From: Chitinophagaceae bacterium
GTDB taxonomy: Bacteria > Bacteroidota > Bacteroidia > Chitinophagales > Chitinophagaceae
Direction: 5' to 3'
Assembly (NCBI GenBank): GCA_025455665.1
Contig: JALOMC010000087.1
Span: 1-12,331 of the forward strand
DNA: 12,331 bases
A model generated the notes under the pieces. The model saw only the letters and a program-made list of their open reading frames with translations, had not been told where the DNA came from and did not search any database. A program made the position numbers and the translations under genes. Positions 1 through 8,273 of the stretch are shown piece by piece (within the stretch, counting starts at the first letter, position 1; each line of letters begins with the position of its first letter).

Positions 1-244
1 GCACCGTTTTTAGCAGCTGCAGCAGCCCTTCGCGGTGCCGTATGTCCAGCTCATGATGGGTAAACTGCCGGTACTGCTGCTGCAGGCGTTGCTGGTTCCA
101 GCGGGTATCGCCGGCAGGGCCGAAAAATACCGCCCGCTGGTTGTTGTCGATGCCATGCACCTGCCAGCCGCGGGCTGCAAACCATGCACACACTTCCGAC
201 CCTATCAATCCGGACGATCCGGTCACCAATATTCGCTTTGCCAA
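1..244 (-). CDS. NAD-dependent epimerase/dehydratase, N-terminal part (cut by window edge)
   Basis: This is the first 81 codons of an extended short-chain dehydrogenase/reductase that acts on a nucleotide sugar. The Rossmann glycine motif TGSSGLIG is at residues 8-15. An acidic residue that would bind the NAD ribose is at D33, inside VHGIDNNQR, followed by FFG at 40-42 and DTRW. The GIDNN...FFG...T.W pattern resembles the CDP-paratose 2-epimerase (RfbE/Tyv-like) subgroup, but the substrate cannot be fixed from the N-terminus alone. No ATG exists in frame. I chose the TTG at 244-242 because it gives MAKRILVTG, a normal distance to the first beta strand. No Shine-Dalgarno sequence is visible, as is usual in Bacteroidota. 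The gene is divergent from the polysaccharide genes at 398 onward and probably belongs to the same sugar locus. The family is clear; the exact start and substrate are uncertain. Confidence 0.8.
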   Translation of the reverse strand, partial: MAKRILVTGSSGLIGSEVCAWFAARGWQVHGIDNNQRAVFFGPAGDTRWNQQRLQQQYRQFTHHELDIRHREGLLQLLKTV

Positions 245-397
245 AAGAAGAATTGCTGATTGAGGCCACAAAATAAGCGGATATGGACGGAGGCATCTGA
301 AATTGTGGGAAACCCACCACGCCTGCAGCCGGTGCAGCGGCTAATTTGCACACGCTGGAGCGTGATGCCGCAGCAGCACACTTACTAACCTTTCCTT

Positions 398-3295
398 ATG
401 TGCCGCATTGCCGGAATCGTAGATTACAGGCAGCCTGACCGGTTGCTGCAGTTGCCCGCTATGCGAGACAGCATGTGGCGTGGCGGCCCCGACGATAGCG
501 GCGATTACTACGACGATACCGTGCCGCTGGCACTCGGGGTGCGCAGGCTGGCCCTGCTCGATCTGTCGGCTGCCGGCCACCAGCCCATGCAGGGGCGCCG
601 GGCCATACTGGCTTTCAATGGCGAGATCTACAATTTCGATAGCATCCGACAGCAGCTACTGCAAGCAGGTTGCACATTTACCGGCCATAGCGATACCGAG
701 GTGGTGCTGCAAGCCTACGAGCAGTGGGGCACCGATTGTTTTCAACAATTCAATGGCATGTTTGCGCTGGCCATTTGGGACCGCCAGCGCCAGCAGCTGA
801 TACTGGCCCGCGACCATGCGGGTATGAAGCCCCTGTATTATTTTCTCGATCCCGCTGCGCAGCAGTGTTATTTCGCATCCGAAATACGGGCCCTGCGTAC
901 CCTGCGCCCCGATTGGCCCGAAGATCCGCACTGGCGTATTCGCCTGCTGGCCTACGGCTTTATACCCGAGCCGGGCACTATGCTGCAGCACGTGCAGTGC
1001 CTGCCTGCCGGCCATGTGCTGACTATTTCGCTTCCGCAATTCAGCACCCACCTGCAGCCATGGTACCAGCCGGCTACCGATGTGCGGTATACCAATGCCG
1101 AGACCGCTAATCAGGCCCTGCGGCAGGCCCTTACCAGTGCTGTAGACCGGCACCAGGTGGCCGATGCGCCACTGGGGGTGTTTCTCAGCGGCGGTATCGA
1201 TTCGTCCATTATAGCGCTGGCGGCAGCTGCTACCCGCCGGCAGCCCATTGCCACTGTCAGCCTTTACTTCGATGATGCGCAGCTGTCGGAGCAGGCCTAT
1301 CAGGAAATGATGGTGGCCAAACTAGGCTCGCAGCATCACTCGTTTCGGGTAACACAGCAGCAGTTTGAAGAGGAATTGCCCTCGATTTTGCAGGCTTTGG
1401 ATCAGCCGGGCAATGATGGCATCAACAGCTATTTTATTTGTAAGTATGCCCGCCAGGTAGGGCTGAAGGCAGTGCTGAGCGGCCTGGGGGCCGATGAACT
1501 GATGGGCGGCTATCCTTCTTTCAGGCGGCAGCGCTGGGTAAAGCCATTGCAAACGCTGGGCCCGCTGCTGGGTGCCAGCCGCCTGTTTGTGCACGATACG
1601 CTCAAGCGCCTGGCTTACCTGCAGTATCCCTCGGCCGATGCGCAGTATTTGTTTCACCGGGGTTATTTCAGCATTGGCCAAATAGCCGCACTAACCGGCT
1701 ATAGCCAGCGCCAGGTGACCGATGTGCTGCAGCTACAACAGCGCAGCTCACAGGCTGCCAGTGGTAGCATGCTGCAGCAGGTGAGCCAGATGGAGCAGCG
1801 CCAATACATGCAAAACCAGCTGCTGCGAGATACCGATGTGATGAGTATGTGGCACAGTGTGGAGGTACGCCTGCCATTTTTAGATCGTGAAGTGCTGCAG
1901 GTAGCCCGGCAAACGGCCGATGAAATCCGGTTTGCCCGTCACCCGGCCAAAAAATGGCTGATCGATAGTTTTGCCGATCAATTACCGGCTGCCATTTGGC
2001 GTCGGTCTAAAATGGGATTTGTTTTTCCGTTTACCCGCTGGATGCGGCAGTGCCACCTGGCAGGCGCCTGTCATCCGCTTTACTTTCATATCCGCCAGCG
2101 GTTTTTGGCCGGGCGCTATCAGTGGAGCCGCTATTGGGCCTACCTCCTTAGCACCGGCGAGCCCATTGTGACCAAGGCACCCGGGCAGCGCATCCTGTTT
2201 GCGTCGCTCCGCACTTTTTCAGCCATGGGCGGTATCGAAAAGTTCAACCGCTCATTTGCCAAGGCCTTGTGCGAAAACGCCCGTGAGCTGAGCTGGCAGG
2301 TCACGCACCTCTCGGCCTACGATGAGCATACCGACGAACGCTACTACCCGGCAGCGGCATTTGTAGGCTTTGGCAAAAAGCGGGCACGGTTTCTCTGGTA
2401 TTTTTTGCGCCAGCAGCGCCACTACCAGGTGCACATGCTGGGCCATGTCAATCTGGCTCCGCTATTTACCCTGCTGCGCTGGCGGCAGCCCCGCCGTATT
2501 CAGTTGGTACATGGTATAGAGGTGTGGCAGCCGCTGCATGGCGCCAGGCGCCGGGCGCTGCACATGGCCAGCGAAGTATGGAGTGTAAGCCAGTATACCG
2601 CCAGCAGGCTGCGGCAGGCGCACCCTCATTTTGCCGCACCTGTTCACCTTTTTCCCAACACCCTCGATCCGTATTTCCGCACCGGTTCGTCGGCGGCCCA
2701 TTGGAAAGAGCCACCGGGCTATTTGCTCACTATTTCCCGCCTGCAAAGCACCGAGCAGTACAAGGGATACGATAGTGTGATCCGCCTGCTGCCGGCACTG
2801 ATAAAACACTATCCGCAGCTGCGCTACGTGATCGGAGGCTCGGGCGAAGCGGCCGAACTGCAGCGCATACAGCAGTTGATAACCCGCCATGGCCTGGAGC
2901 AGCATGTGCTGCTGGCCGGTTTTATACCCGATGATGAGCTGCCGGCTTGCTATGCCAATGCGTCGGTATTTGTAATGCCCAGCCGAAAAGAAGGATTTGG
3001 TATTGTATTTCTGGAAGCAGCGGCTTGTGGGGTGCGCATCATTGCCGGCAATGCCGACGGATCGCCGGAGGCCCTGCTGCAAGGAAGGCTGGGCACCCTG
3101 GTAGACCCCGACAACCTGGAGGCTTTGCAGTCAGCAATAGAAGCAGTGCTGGCACTACCAGCCCTCAGCACCGCCGATCGGCAGCGGCAGCAAGCATTGG
3201 TACAGGAGCATTTCGGATTTCAGCGCTTCAAACAGCATCAAGCACAATTATTGCAGCCCGGCAGCAGGGCCAAACAACTTGCTGCGTCCTTGTAA
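398..3295 (+). CDS. AsnB-type amidotransferase fused to a GT4 glycosyltransferase (965 aa)
   Basis: Two complete enzymes share one reading frame. Residues 1 to about 588 are a glutamine-hydrolysing asparagine-synthetase-type protein. It has the nucleophile Cys2, RGGPDDSG at 28-35 and NGEIYN at 74-79 in the glutaminase half. The synthetase half has the ATP-binding SGGIDSS at 264-270, SGLGADELMGG from 361, HSVEVRLPFLD at 486-496 and KMGF at 538. Residues from about 591 to 965 are a GT4 (GT-B fold) glycosyltransferase with GGIEKFNR near its start, a VIGGSGE loop and the E-x7-E motif at E865/E873. AsnB homologues in polysaccharide loci are thought to amidate sugar carboxyl groups, so this one may amidate a uronic acid that the fused transferase handles; that is inference. 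ATG 398 is fixed by the required Cys2. The stop lies 5 nt before the next gene. At the domain joint the alternative +1 frame ends in a GTGA stop/start overlap (2168-2171), so an ancestral or artefactual indel is possible. Confidence 0.88.
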   Translation: MCRIAGIVDYRQPDRLLQLPAMRDSMWRGGPDDSGDYYDDTVPLALGVRRLALLDLSAAGHQPMQGRRAILAFNGEIYNFDSIRQQLLQAGCTFTGHSDTEVVLQAYEQWGTDCFQQFNGMFALAIWDRQRQQLILARDHAGMKPLYYFLDPAAQQCYFASEIRALRTLRPDWPEDPHWRIRLLAYGFIPEPGTMLQHVQCLPAGHVLTISLPQFSTHLQPWYQPATDVRYTNAETANQALRQALTSAVDRHQVADAPLGVFLSGGIDSSIIALAAAATRRQPIATVSLYFDDAQLSEQAYQEMMVAKLGSQHHSFRVTQQQFEEELPSILQALDQPGNDGINSYFICKYARQVGLKAVLSGLGADELMGGYPSFRRQRWVKPLQTLGPLLGASRLFVHDTLKRLAYLQYPSADAQYLFHRGYFSIGQIAALTGYSQRQVTDVLQLQQRSSQAASGSMLQQVSQMEQRQYMQNQLLRDTDVMSMWHSVEVRLPFLDREVLQVARQTADEIRFARHPAKKWLIDSFADQLPAAIWRRSKMGFVFPFTRWMRQCHLAGACHPLYFHIRQRFLAGRYQWSRYWAYLLSTGEPIVTKAPGQRILFASLRTFSAMGGIEKFNRSFAKALCENARELSWQVTHLSAYDEHTDERYYPAAAFVGFGKKRARFLWYFLRQQRHYQVHMLGHVNLAPLFTLLRWRQPRRIQLVHGIEVWQPLHGARRRALHMASEVWSVSQYTASRLRQAHPHFAAPVHLFPNTLDPYFRTGSSAAHWKEPPGYLLTISRLQSTEQYKGYDSVIRLLPALIKHYPQLRYVIGGSGEAAELQRIQQLITRHGLEQHVLLAGFIPDDELPACYANASVFVMPSRKEGFGIVFLEAAACGVRIIAGNADGSPEALLQGRLGTLVDPDNLEALQSAIEAVLALPALSTADRQRQQALVQEHFGFQRFKQHQAQLLQPGSRAKQLAASL

Positions 3296-3300
3296 TTCAA

Positions 3301-6198
3301 ATGGCACGACACATTCTTCATATCAATCCATACTACCTGCCCGATGTGGCATTTGGCGGCCCTGTGTTTTCGGTGTCGGCCCTGTGCGAGGCATTGGTAA
3401 AAACCGGCCACCGGGTGACCGTATACACCGTGGGCTACGAAGCAGGCGGCCAGTATCCGCTACACACCACGCTCAATGGGGTAGAAGTGGTATACTTTAA
3501 AGGCAATGCCGGCAGCCCCTGCCAGGTAAGCTGGCAACTATGGGCAGCGCTGGAAAAAAACTGCCGGCAGTTTGATGCAGTTCACCTGCACACCTGGTGG
3601 AATGTACTGGTGTTCAGAGCCATCAAAATTTTGCAAAGGCACCAGGTGCCTCATGTGGTGTCGCCACGGGGCATGCTCAGCGATTACAGCTTTACGCACC
3701 GTAAAACCTGGCTGAAAAAAAGCTTTCAGGAGTACATGGGCATAGGCCTGCTGGAAAAGGCGACCCTGCATGCTACCAGCCTGAGCGAAGCCGAAGACAT
3801 GGCCCGGCGCAGCAAGCGATCACTGAATGATATTTTTTTAATGCCCAACCTGCTGAACCTGCAGCCTGTAAGCCAGCATCAGCCGGTCGAGGGCAGTTAT
3901 AGCATTGGTTTTTTATCGAGGCTGCATCACAAAAAAGGCATTGAAGAACTGCTGAAAGCCCTGCCACGATGCCCGCAGGTGAGCAAGTTGGTGATAGGTG
4001 GCAGTGGCGACAGCGAGTATACGCTGGTACTGGAGCGGCTGATTCAAACACTGGGCATTGGCGATAGGGTATCATTTGTAGGCTGGGTAAAAGACGAAGA
4101 CAAGCCAGCATTTTTTCAGCGGTTCCAGGTATTTGTATTGCCCTCGTTCAGCGAAAATTTTGCCAACGTAGTAGCCGAAGCATGGGCGGCCGGCAAGCCG
4201 GTGGTAGTGGCCAGCGGTGTGGGCCTTAGCAGCTATGTGGCCACCCACCAATTGGGCTGGCTGTGCGAGGCGGAGCCCGACAGCATCAGCCATGCACTGA
4301 CTACCGCCTGGCAAGAAAGAGACCAGTGGCCGGCCATGGGCCAGCGTGCCTTGCAGCTGGTAGCCGATCAGTTTACCGATGATCGGATTATCTCGGGCTA
4401 CTCTGCCATGTATGAGCAAATGGCTGATGCGCCAATCCCGGCAAGTGCCAGCGCTGGCCACGATGTATTTGTGCTGGGCATCAATGCCCACCATGCCGAT
4501 GCATCGGCGGCTATTTTGAAAAATGGCGAGCTGCTGGCAGCGGTGGAAGAGGAACGCATCACACGAGTGAAGCACTGGGCCGGCTTTCCTGAAAAGGCCA
4601 TTGCATTTTGCCTGCAAGAGGCCGGCATTGGACTGGCGCAGGTGCACCGCATTGCCATCAGCCGCGACCCACGTGCCAAGTGGTGGAAAAAGGCCCGCTT
4701 TGCCATGTCGAACCCCGAGGCAGTCAGCTTTGCCGTACGTGGCCGGCTGAACAATGCCGATACACTGGGCACAGTAGAGCAGCGCCTCAATGAAATGGCG
4801 GCTGCCCAGGGTAGTAGTCCGGTAGGCAGCAAAATGGCCCACATTGAACACCACCGCAGCCACCTGGCCAGTGCGTTTTTTGCTTCCGGTTTTCAGGAGG
4901 CGGCCCTGTTGTCTATTGATGGCTCTGGCGATTTTACCACCACCATGATGGGTGTGGGCCGTGGCCTGGATATTGAAGTGCTGGATTCCATCGATTTTCC
5001 GCACTCCATGGGCATTTTCTATACGGCATTTACCCAGCTGCTGGGCTTTCCGTACTATGGCGATGAATACAAAGTGATGGGCCTGGCGCCGTATGGCCGG
5101 CCGGTATATTTTGAAACCCTGAAGCAGGTGGTGCGCTGGCTGCCCAATGGCACTTTTAAGCTGGAAGAACAATGGTTCAGGCGCCCCGAAAAAGGCTATG
5201 TAAGCTACAACGAGCAGCACCAGCCGATTATACCTACCCTGTATAGCCCTGCCCTGGAGGGCCTGGTAGGCAAGGCCCGGCAGGCCAGCGAGCCGCTGGA
5301 GCAGTACCACAAAGACCTGGCAGCATCGGTGCAAAAGATGCTGGAAGAAACCCTGTTTCACGTGCTGCGGCACCTGCACCAGCAAACCGGCCTTACCCGC
5401 CTGTGCGTAGCGGGTGGGGTGGCGCAAAACTCGGTAGCCAATGGCAAAATCAGTCGCCACACGCCCTTTACCGAAATATATGTGCCTTCGGCCGGGCACG
5501 ATGCCGGCCTCTCCATGGGTGCTGCTATGTTTGTAGCACATCAGCAGCTGCGGCTACCACGCACCCCCGCCATTCGCCACGCCTACACCGGCCCCCGCTA
5601 CAGCCACGAGGAAATAAAAAAAGTGTTGGCCGAAAGAATGGTTAAACATACATTCGTATCAGAAGATCAGGCGCTTTGCGAGCAAGTAGCGCAGTGCATA
5701 GCGGCTGGTGGCGTGGTGGGATGGTTCAGAGGCAGGAGCGAGTTTGGCCCACGGGCGTTGGGCAACCGTTCGATACTGGCAGACCCCCGACGGGCAGATG
5801 CCAAAGACCTGCTGAACCGGAAAATCAAGCGACGCGAAAGCTTCAGACCCTTTGCCCCCTCAATTTTGGCCGAATTTGCTTCAGAATACTTCGGGTATTG
5901 TGAGGATACACCGTTCATGGAAAAGGTGTTTCCCATCAGGCCCGAGAAACAACAGATCGTACCCGCCATCACACACGTAGATGGTACTGGCAGGCTGCAA
6001 ACAGTAACCCCGGATCAAAATCCGGCTTACTATCAGCTGATCCATACTTTCTACAGCCTCACGGGCGTTCCTATTTTGCTGAATACCTCGTTCAACGAAA
6101 ATGAGCCCATCGTAAACTCACCCACCGAGGCTTTGGACTGCTTCGAACGCACTCAGATGGACATGTTGGTTCTGGAGAATTACGTCATCATTCGTTAG
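3301..6198 (+). CDS. GT4 glycosyltransferase fused to a NodU/CmcH-type carbamoyltransferase (965 aa)
   Basis: Residues 1 to about 372 are a GT4 (GT-B) glycosyltransferase: HILHINPYYLPDVAFGGP at the N-terminus, SPRGML, VIGGSGD, and E-x7-E at E285/E293. After a short Ala/Pro/Ser-rich linker (about 374-388), residues 389-965 are a complete O-carbamoyltransferase. This begins VFVLGINAHHADAS, then EEERITRVKHWAGFP, the HHRSH metal motif at 517-521, IDGSGD at 539-544, GGVAQN at 705-710, GHDAG with D734, and the C-terminal-domain signature GRSEFGPRALGNR from 811, ending with RPFAPS and LLNTSFN. The family moves a carbamoyl group from carbamoyl phosphate, through carbamoyl-AMP, onto a hydroxyl such as one on a sugar. 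Both halves are full length, so each could be active. ATG 3301 is chosen because it gives a normal GT4 N-terminus. The frame stays open upstream to 2947, but only as a shadow of the preceding gene. Next gene: 16 nt downstream. Confidence 0.9.
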   Translation: MARHILHINPYYLPDVAFGGPVFSVSALCEALVKTGHRVTVYTVGYEAGGQYPLHTTLNGVEVVYFKGNAGSPCQVSWQLWAALEKNCRQFDAVHLHTWWNVLVFRAIKILQRHQVPHVVSPRGMLSDYSFTHRKTWLKKSFQEYMGIGLLEKATLHATSLSEAEDMARRSKRSLNDIFLMPNLLNLQPVSQHQPVEGSYSIGFLSRLHHKKGIEELLKALPRCPQVSKLVIGGSGDSEYTLVLERLIQTLGIGDRVSFVGWVKDEDKPAFFQRFQVFVLPSFSENFANVVAEAWAAGKPVVVASGVGLSSYVATHQLGWLCEAEPDSISHALTTAWQERDQWPAMGQRALQLVADQFTDDRIISGYSAMYEQMADAPIPASASAGHDVFVLGINAHHADASAAILKNGELLAAVEEERITRVKHWAGFPEKAIAFCLQEAGIGLAQVHRIAISRDPRAKWWKKARFAMSNPEAVSFAVRGRLNNADTLGTVEQRLNEMAAAQGSSPVGSKMAHIEHHRSHLASAFFASGFQEAALLSIDGSGDFTTTMMGVGRGLDIEVLDSIDFPHSMGIFYTAFTQLLGFPYYGDEYKVMGLAPYGRPVYFETLKQVVRWLPNGTFKLEEQWFRRPEKGYVSYNEQHQPIIPTLYSPALEGLVGKARQASEPLEQYHKDLAASVQKMLEETLFHVLRHLHQQTGLTRLCVAGGVAQNSVANGKISRHTPFTEIYVPSAGHDAGLSMGAAMFVAHQQLRLPRTPAIRHAYTGPRYSHEEIKKVLAERMVKHTFVSEDQALCEQVAQCIAAGGVVGWFRGRSEFGPRALGNRSILADPRRADAKDLLNRKIKRRESFRPFAPSILAEFASEYFGYCEDTPFMEKVFPIRPEKQQIVPAITHVDGTGRLQTVTPDQNPAYYQLIHTFYSLTGVPILLNTSFNENEPIVNSPTEALDCFERTQMDMLVLENYVIIR

Positions 6199-6214
6199 TA
6201 AGCCAAACCTTGTC

Positions 6215-6961
6215 ATGAAAGTTTCGATCATTACTACCTCCTACAACAGTGGCCTGACCATTAAGGACACCCTGATGAGCGTGGCCCGGCAGGATTACAC
6301 CGATATCGAACACATCGTAATCGACGGCGGCAGCCGCGACAACACGATGGACGAAGTGGCCCGTTTTCCGCACGTTGCCAAAGCCATATCAGAGCGGGAT
6401 GCCGGCATTTTTCATGCCATGAACAAAGGGCTGGCCATGTGTACCGGCGATGTTATTTGCTTTCTGAATTCAGACGACTGGTACAATAGCGACGATGTGG
6501 TATCTACCGTGGTGCGGTACCTGCTACTGTCGGACTGTATGGTAGCCTACGGCGACCTGCAATACGTGAAGCAGTATAATCCCGAACGCATTGTGCGCAC
6601 CTGGAAGTCGGGCCAGTTCAGGCGCCAAAACCTGTACCTGGGCTGGATGCCGCCGCACCCCGCCTTTTTTGCCCGCCGCGAGGTGTACGAAGAAGTAGGT
6701 TTTTTCAATACTGACTTTACCAGTGCTGCGGACTACGAACTGATGCTGCGCATACTGCTGAAGTATGAGCACGACGCCTGCCACATACCGCAAGTATTGG
6801 TGAAAATGCGCCAGGGCGGCTACAGCAATGCATCGCTGAAAAACCGGCTGATAGCCAACCGGGAGGACCATGAAGCCTGGGTGCGCAATGGCCTGAAACC
6901 CTGGCTCATCACCCGCTACCTCAAGCCCATCCGCAAAATTCCACAGTACATTTTCAGATAA
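6215..6961 (+). CDS. GT2 family glycosyltransferase (WcaA-like, GT-A fold), 248 aa
   Basis: This is a cytoplasmic inverting sugar transferase of family GT2. MKVSIITTSYNS is the nucleotide-binding first strand, IDGGSRDNT at 36-44 follows, and SERDAGIFHAMNKG at 59-72 is typical of the WcaA / phenolic-glycolipid-type subgroup. NSDD at 85-88 is the DxD-like metal and nucleotide-sugar site. HPAFFARREVYEEVGFF and AADYELMLR at 171-179 form the acceptor and catalytic-base region. No membrane segment is evident. Length and start are normal for the family. It lies 16 nt after the GT4-carbamoyltransferase fusion and is the last gene before a hairpin terminator, so it is probably the final gene of the polysaccharide operon. 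Donor and acceptor sugars cannot be predicted. Confidence 0.92.
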   Translation: MKVSIITTSYNSGLTIKDTLMSVARQDYTDIEHIVIDGGSRDNTMDEVARFPHVAKAISERDAGIFHAMNKGLAMCTGDVICFLNSDDWYNSDDVVSTVVRYLLLSDCMVAYGDLQYVKQYNPERIVRTWKSGQFRRQNLYLGWMPPHPAFFARREVYEEVGFFNTDFTSAADYELMLRILLKYEHDACHIPQVLVKMRQGGYSNASLKNRLIANREDHEAWVRNGLKPWLITRYLKPIRKIPQYIFR

Positions 6962-6983
6962 AGTGCTTACTAAGGTCCATTAA

Positions 6984-7014
6984 AAAAAGCGAGTCGTTCA
7001 TCGATTCGCTTTTT
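6984..7014. terminator. Bidirectional intrinsic terminator between convergent genes
   Basis: A 13-bp stem (6984-6996 with 7002-7014, one G.T wobble) encloses the loop TTCAT. It carries an A run on the left and a T run on the right, so it can terminate transcription from either side. It lies between the GT2 gene (ending 6961, plus) and the DUF1015 gene (ending 7038, minus). Confidence 0.88.
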
Positions 7015-7037
7015 CGTTTTTATCAGCAGGCGGGCTA

Positions 7038-8273
7038 TTAGCTCACCAGGTGCGTCAGCAGTCCATCGCGTAGTTTGGGCTCAAACCAGGTGCTTTTAGG
7101 CGGCATTACCTGCCCGCTGTCGGCTATATCAAACAACTGGTGAATGGTAACGGGGTACAGCGCAAAGGCAATCGCCATTTCGCCATCATCTACTTTTTTC
7201 TTCAGCGCATCAAGGCCGCGGATGCCACCTACAAAGTCTATGCGCTTATCGGTGCGCTGGTCTTTGATACCCAGCAGCGGGTCCAGCACCCGTTGGCTCA
7301 GGATGGTTACATCGAGCACGCCAATGGGGTCGGTAGCGTAAGAGCCGGGTTTGGCGGTCAGCTTGTACCATGTTTTATCGATGTACATGCCAAACTCATG
7401 CAGTTCGGCCGGCTTAAAGGCCTTGCTGCCTTTTACTTCTACATCAAAATGCTGTGCCAGGCCGGCCAGCAGGCTGTCTTTGCTGTGTCCGTTCAGGTCG
7501 GCTACCACCCGGTTATAGTCCATTATATACAGCTGGCTGGCTGGAAACAGGGTGGTGAGAAACCAGGCTGATTTTTCTTTCGATCGCTCCGTTTTGAATT
7601 GCAAATGGCTTTTGGCGGCACTGGCGGCCCGATGGTGGCCATCGGCTATATAAGTGGCCGGCACTTGTTCATCAAACAGGCGTGTAATGGTTTCAATCGA
7701 CTTGTCGTTGTTAATCACCCATATTTCATGCTGTACCCCATCTTCGGCGGTAAAATCATAGATGGGAGAGCGGTTGCTTTGCCATTGGGCAATGAACTCG
7801 TCTATCTCGGCCACATTGCGATAAGCCAGAAACACGTTACCGGTTTGCGCCCCCGTTTGTACAATGTGCTGTATGCGATCGTTCTCTTTTTCGGGCCGGG
7901 TAAACTCGTGTTTCTTGATGATGTCTTTGTTGTAATCGTCTACACTGGATACACACACCAGGCCACTTTGGCTGCGGCCATCCATGGTCAGGCGGTACAG
8001 GTAGTAGCAGGGTTTGGCTTCCTTAAACAATACTTCGCGGCTGATAAAAGCTTTGAGGTTGCTTTTGGCTGTTTGGTACACCTGCTCATCGTAGGCGTCT
8101 ACCTGGTCGGGCAGGTCTATTTCGCTGCGGGTAATATGCAAAAAGCTGTTCGGATTGCCACGGGCTTCATCACGGGCTTCCACCCGGTTCATCACATCGT
8201 ACGGACGGCTGGCTACGGCAGCGGCAAATTGCGGATCGGGACGAAGGGCTTTAAAGGGGCGAATGTGTGCCAT
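7038..8273 (-). CDS. DUF1015 family protein, 411 aa
   Basis: This is a full-length DUF1015 (COG4198) protein of unproven function. IRPFKALRP is at the N-terminus, RPYDV at about 23-27, HEFTRPEKENDR at about 122-133, and the family signature YIADGHHRAASAA around 208-220. There is no signal peptide and no membrane helix, so it is probably cytoplasmic. I chose ATG 8273 because MAHIRPFKAL matches the family start; an upstream in-frame ATG at 8333 would add 20 residues with no family character. From memory, the gene commonly sits beside serC and serA in Bacteroidota, which suggests a role in serine or phosphoserine metabolism. The DGHHR motif recalls ParB/sulfiredoxin-fold proteins such as the archaeal free-serine kinase SerK, but this is only a similarity of motif. 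Here it follows a damaged serC. Confidence 0.9.
   Translation of the reverse strand: MAHIRPFKALRPDPQFAAAVASRPYDVMNRVEARDEARGNPNSFLHITRSEIDLPDQVDAYDEQVYQTAKSNLKAFISREVLFKEAKPCYYLYRLTMDGRSQSGLVCVSSVDDYNKDIIKKHEFTRPEKENDRIQHIVQTGAQTGNVFLAYRNVAEIDEFIAQWQSNRSPIYDFTAEDGVQHEIWVINNDKSIETITRLFDEQVPATYIADGHHRAASAAKSHLQFKTERSKEKSAWFLTTLFPASQLYIMDYNRVVADLNGHSKDSLLAGLAQHFDVEVKGSKAFKPAELHEFGMYIDKTWYKLTAKPGSYATDPIGVLDVTILSQRVLDPLLGIKDQRTDKRIDFVGGIRGLDALKKKVDDGEMAIAFALYPVTIHQLFDIADSGQVMPPKSTWFEPKLRDGLLTHLVS

Noticed and set aside
342..348. TAATTTG as a promoter box for the polysaccharide operon.
   Set aside because: It is one base short of TAnnTTTG and has no TTG at the usual distance upstream; not strong enough to list.
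351..364. Small hairpin CACGC-TGGA-GCGTG between the epimerase and the AsnB-GT4 gene.
   Set aside because: A five-pair stem without a T run; too short to call a terminator or operator.
2947..3300. Upstream extension of 118 codons for the GT4-carbamoyltransferase gene.
   Set aside because: It overlaps the conserved GT4 C-terminus of the preceding gene in another frame and reads as low-complexity, non-family sequence; MARHILHINPYY at 3301 is a normal GT4 start.
4408..4427. Possible hidden stop/start at the GT4-carbamoyltransferase joint (ATG at 4420 in frame, TGA at 4413-4415 and 4425-4427 in the +2 frame).
   Set aside because: Unlike the first fusion it does not form a clean ATGA/GTGA overlap, and frame 0 reads naturally through the GT4 end and the linker, so I see no specific sign of an indel.
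4072..5541. Long minus-strand open frame of 489 codons opposite the carbamoyltransferase domain.
   Set aside because: The plus strand encodes an unmistakable carbamoyltransferase; the antisense product has no recognisable motif and is a by-product of GC-rich codon use.
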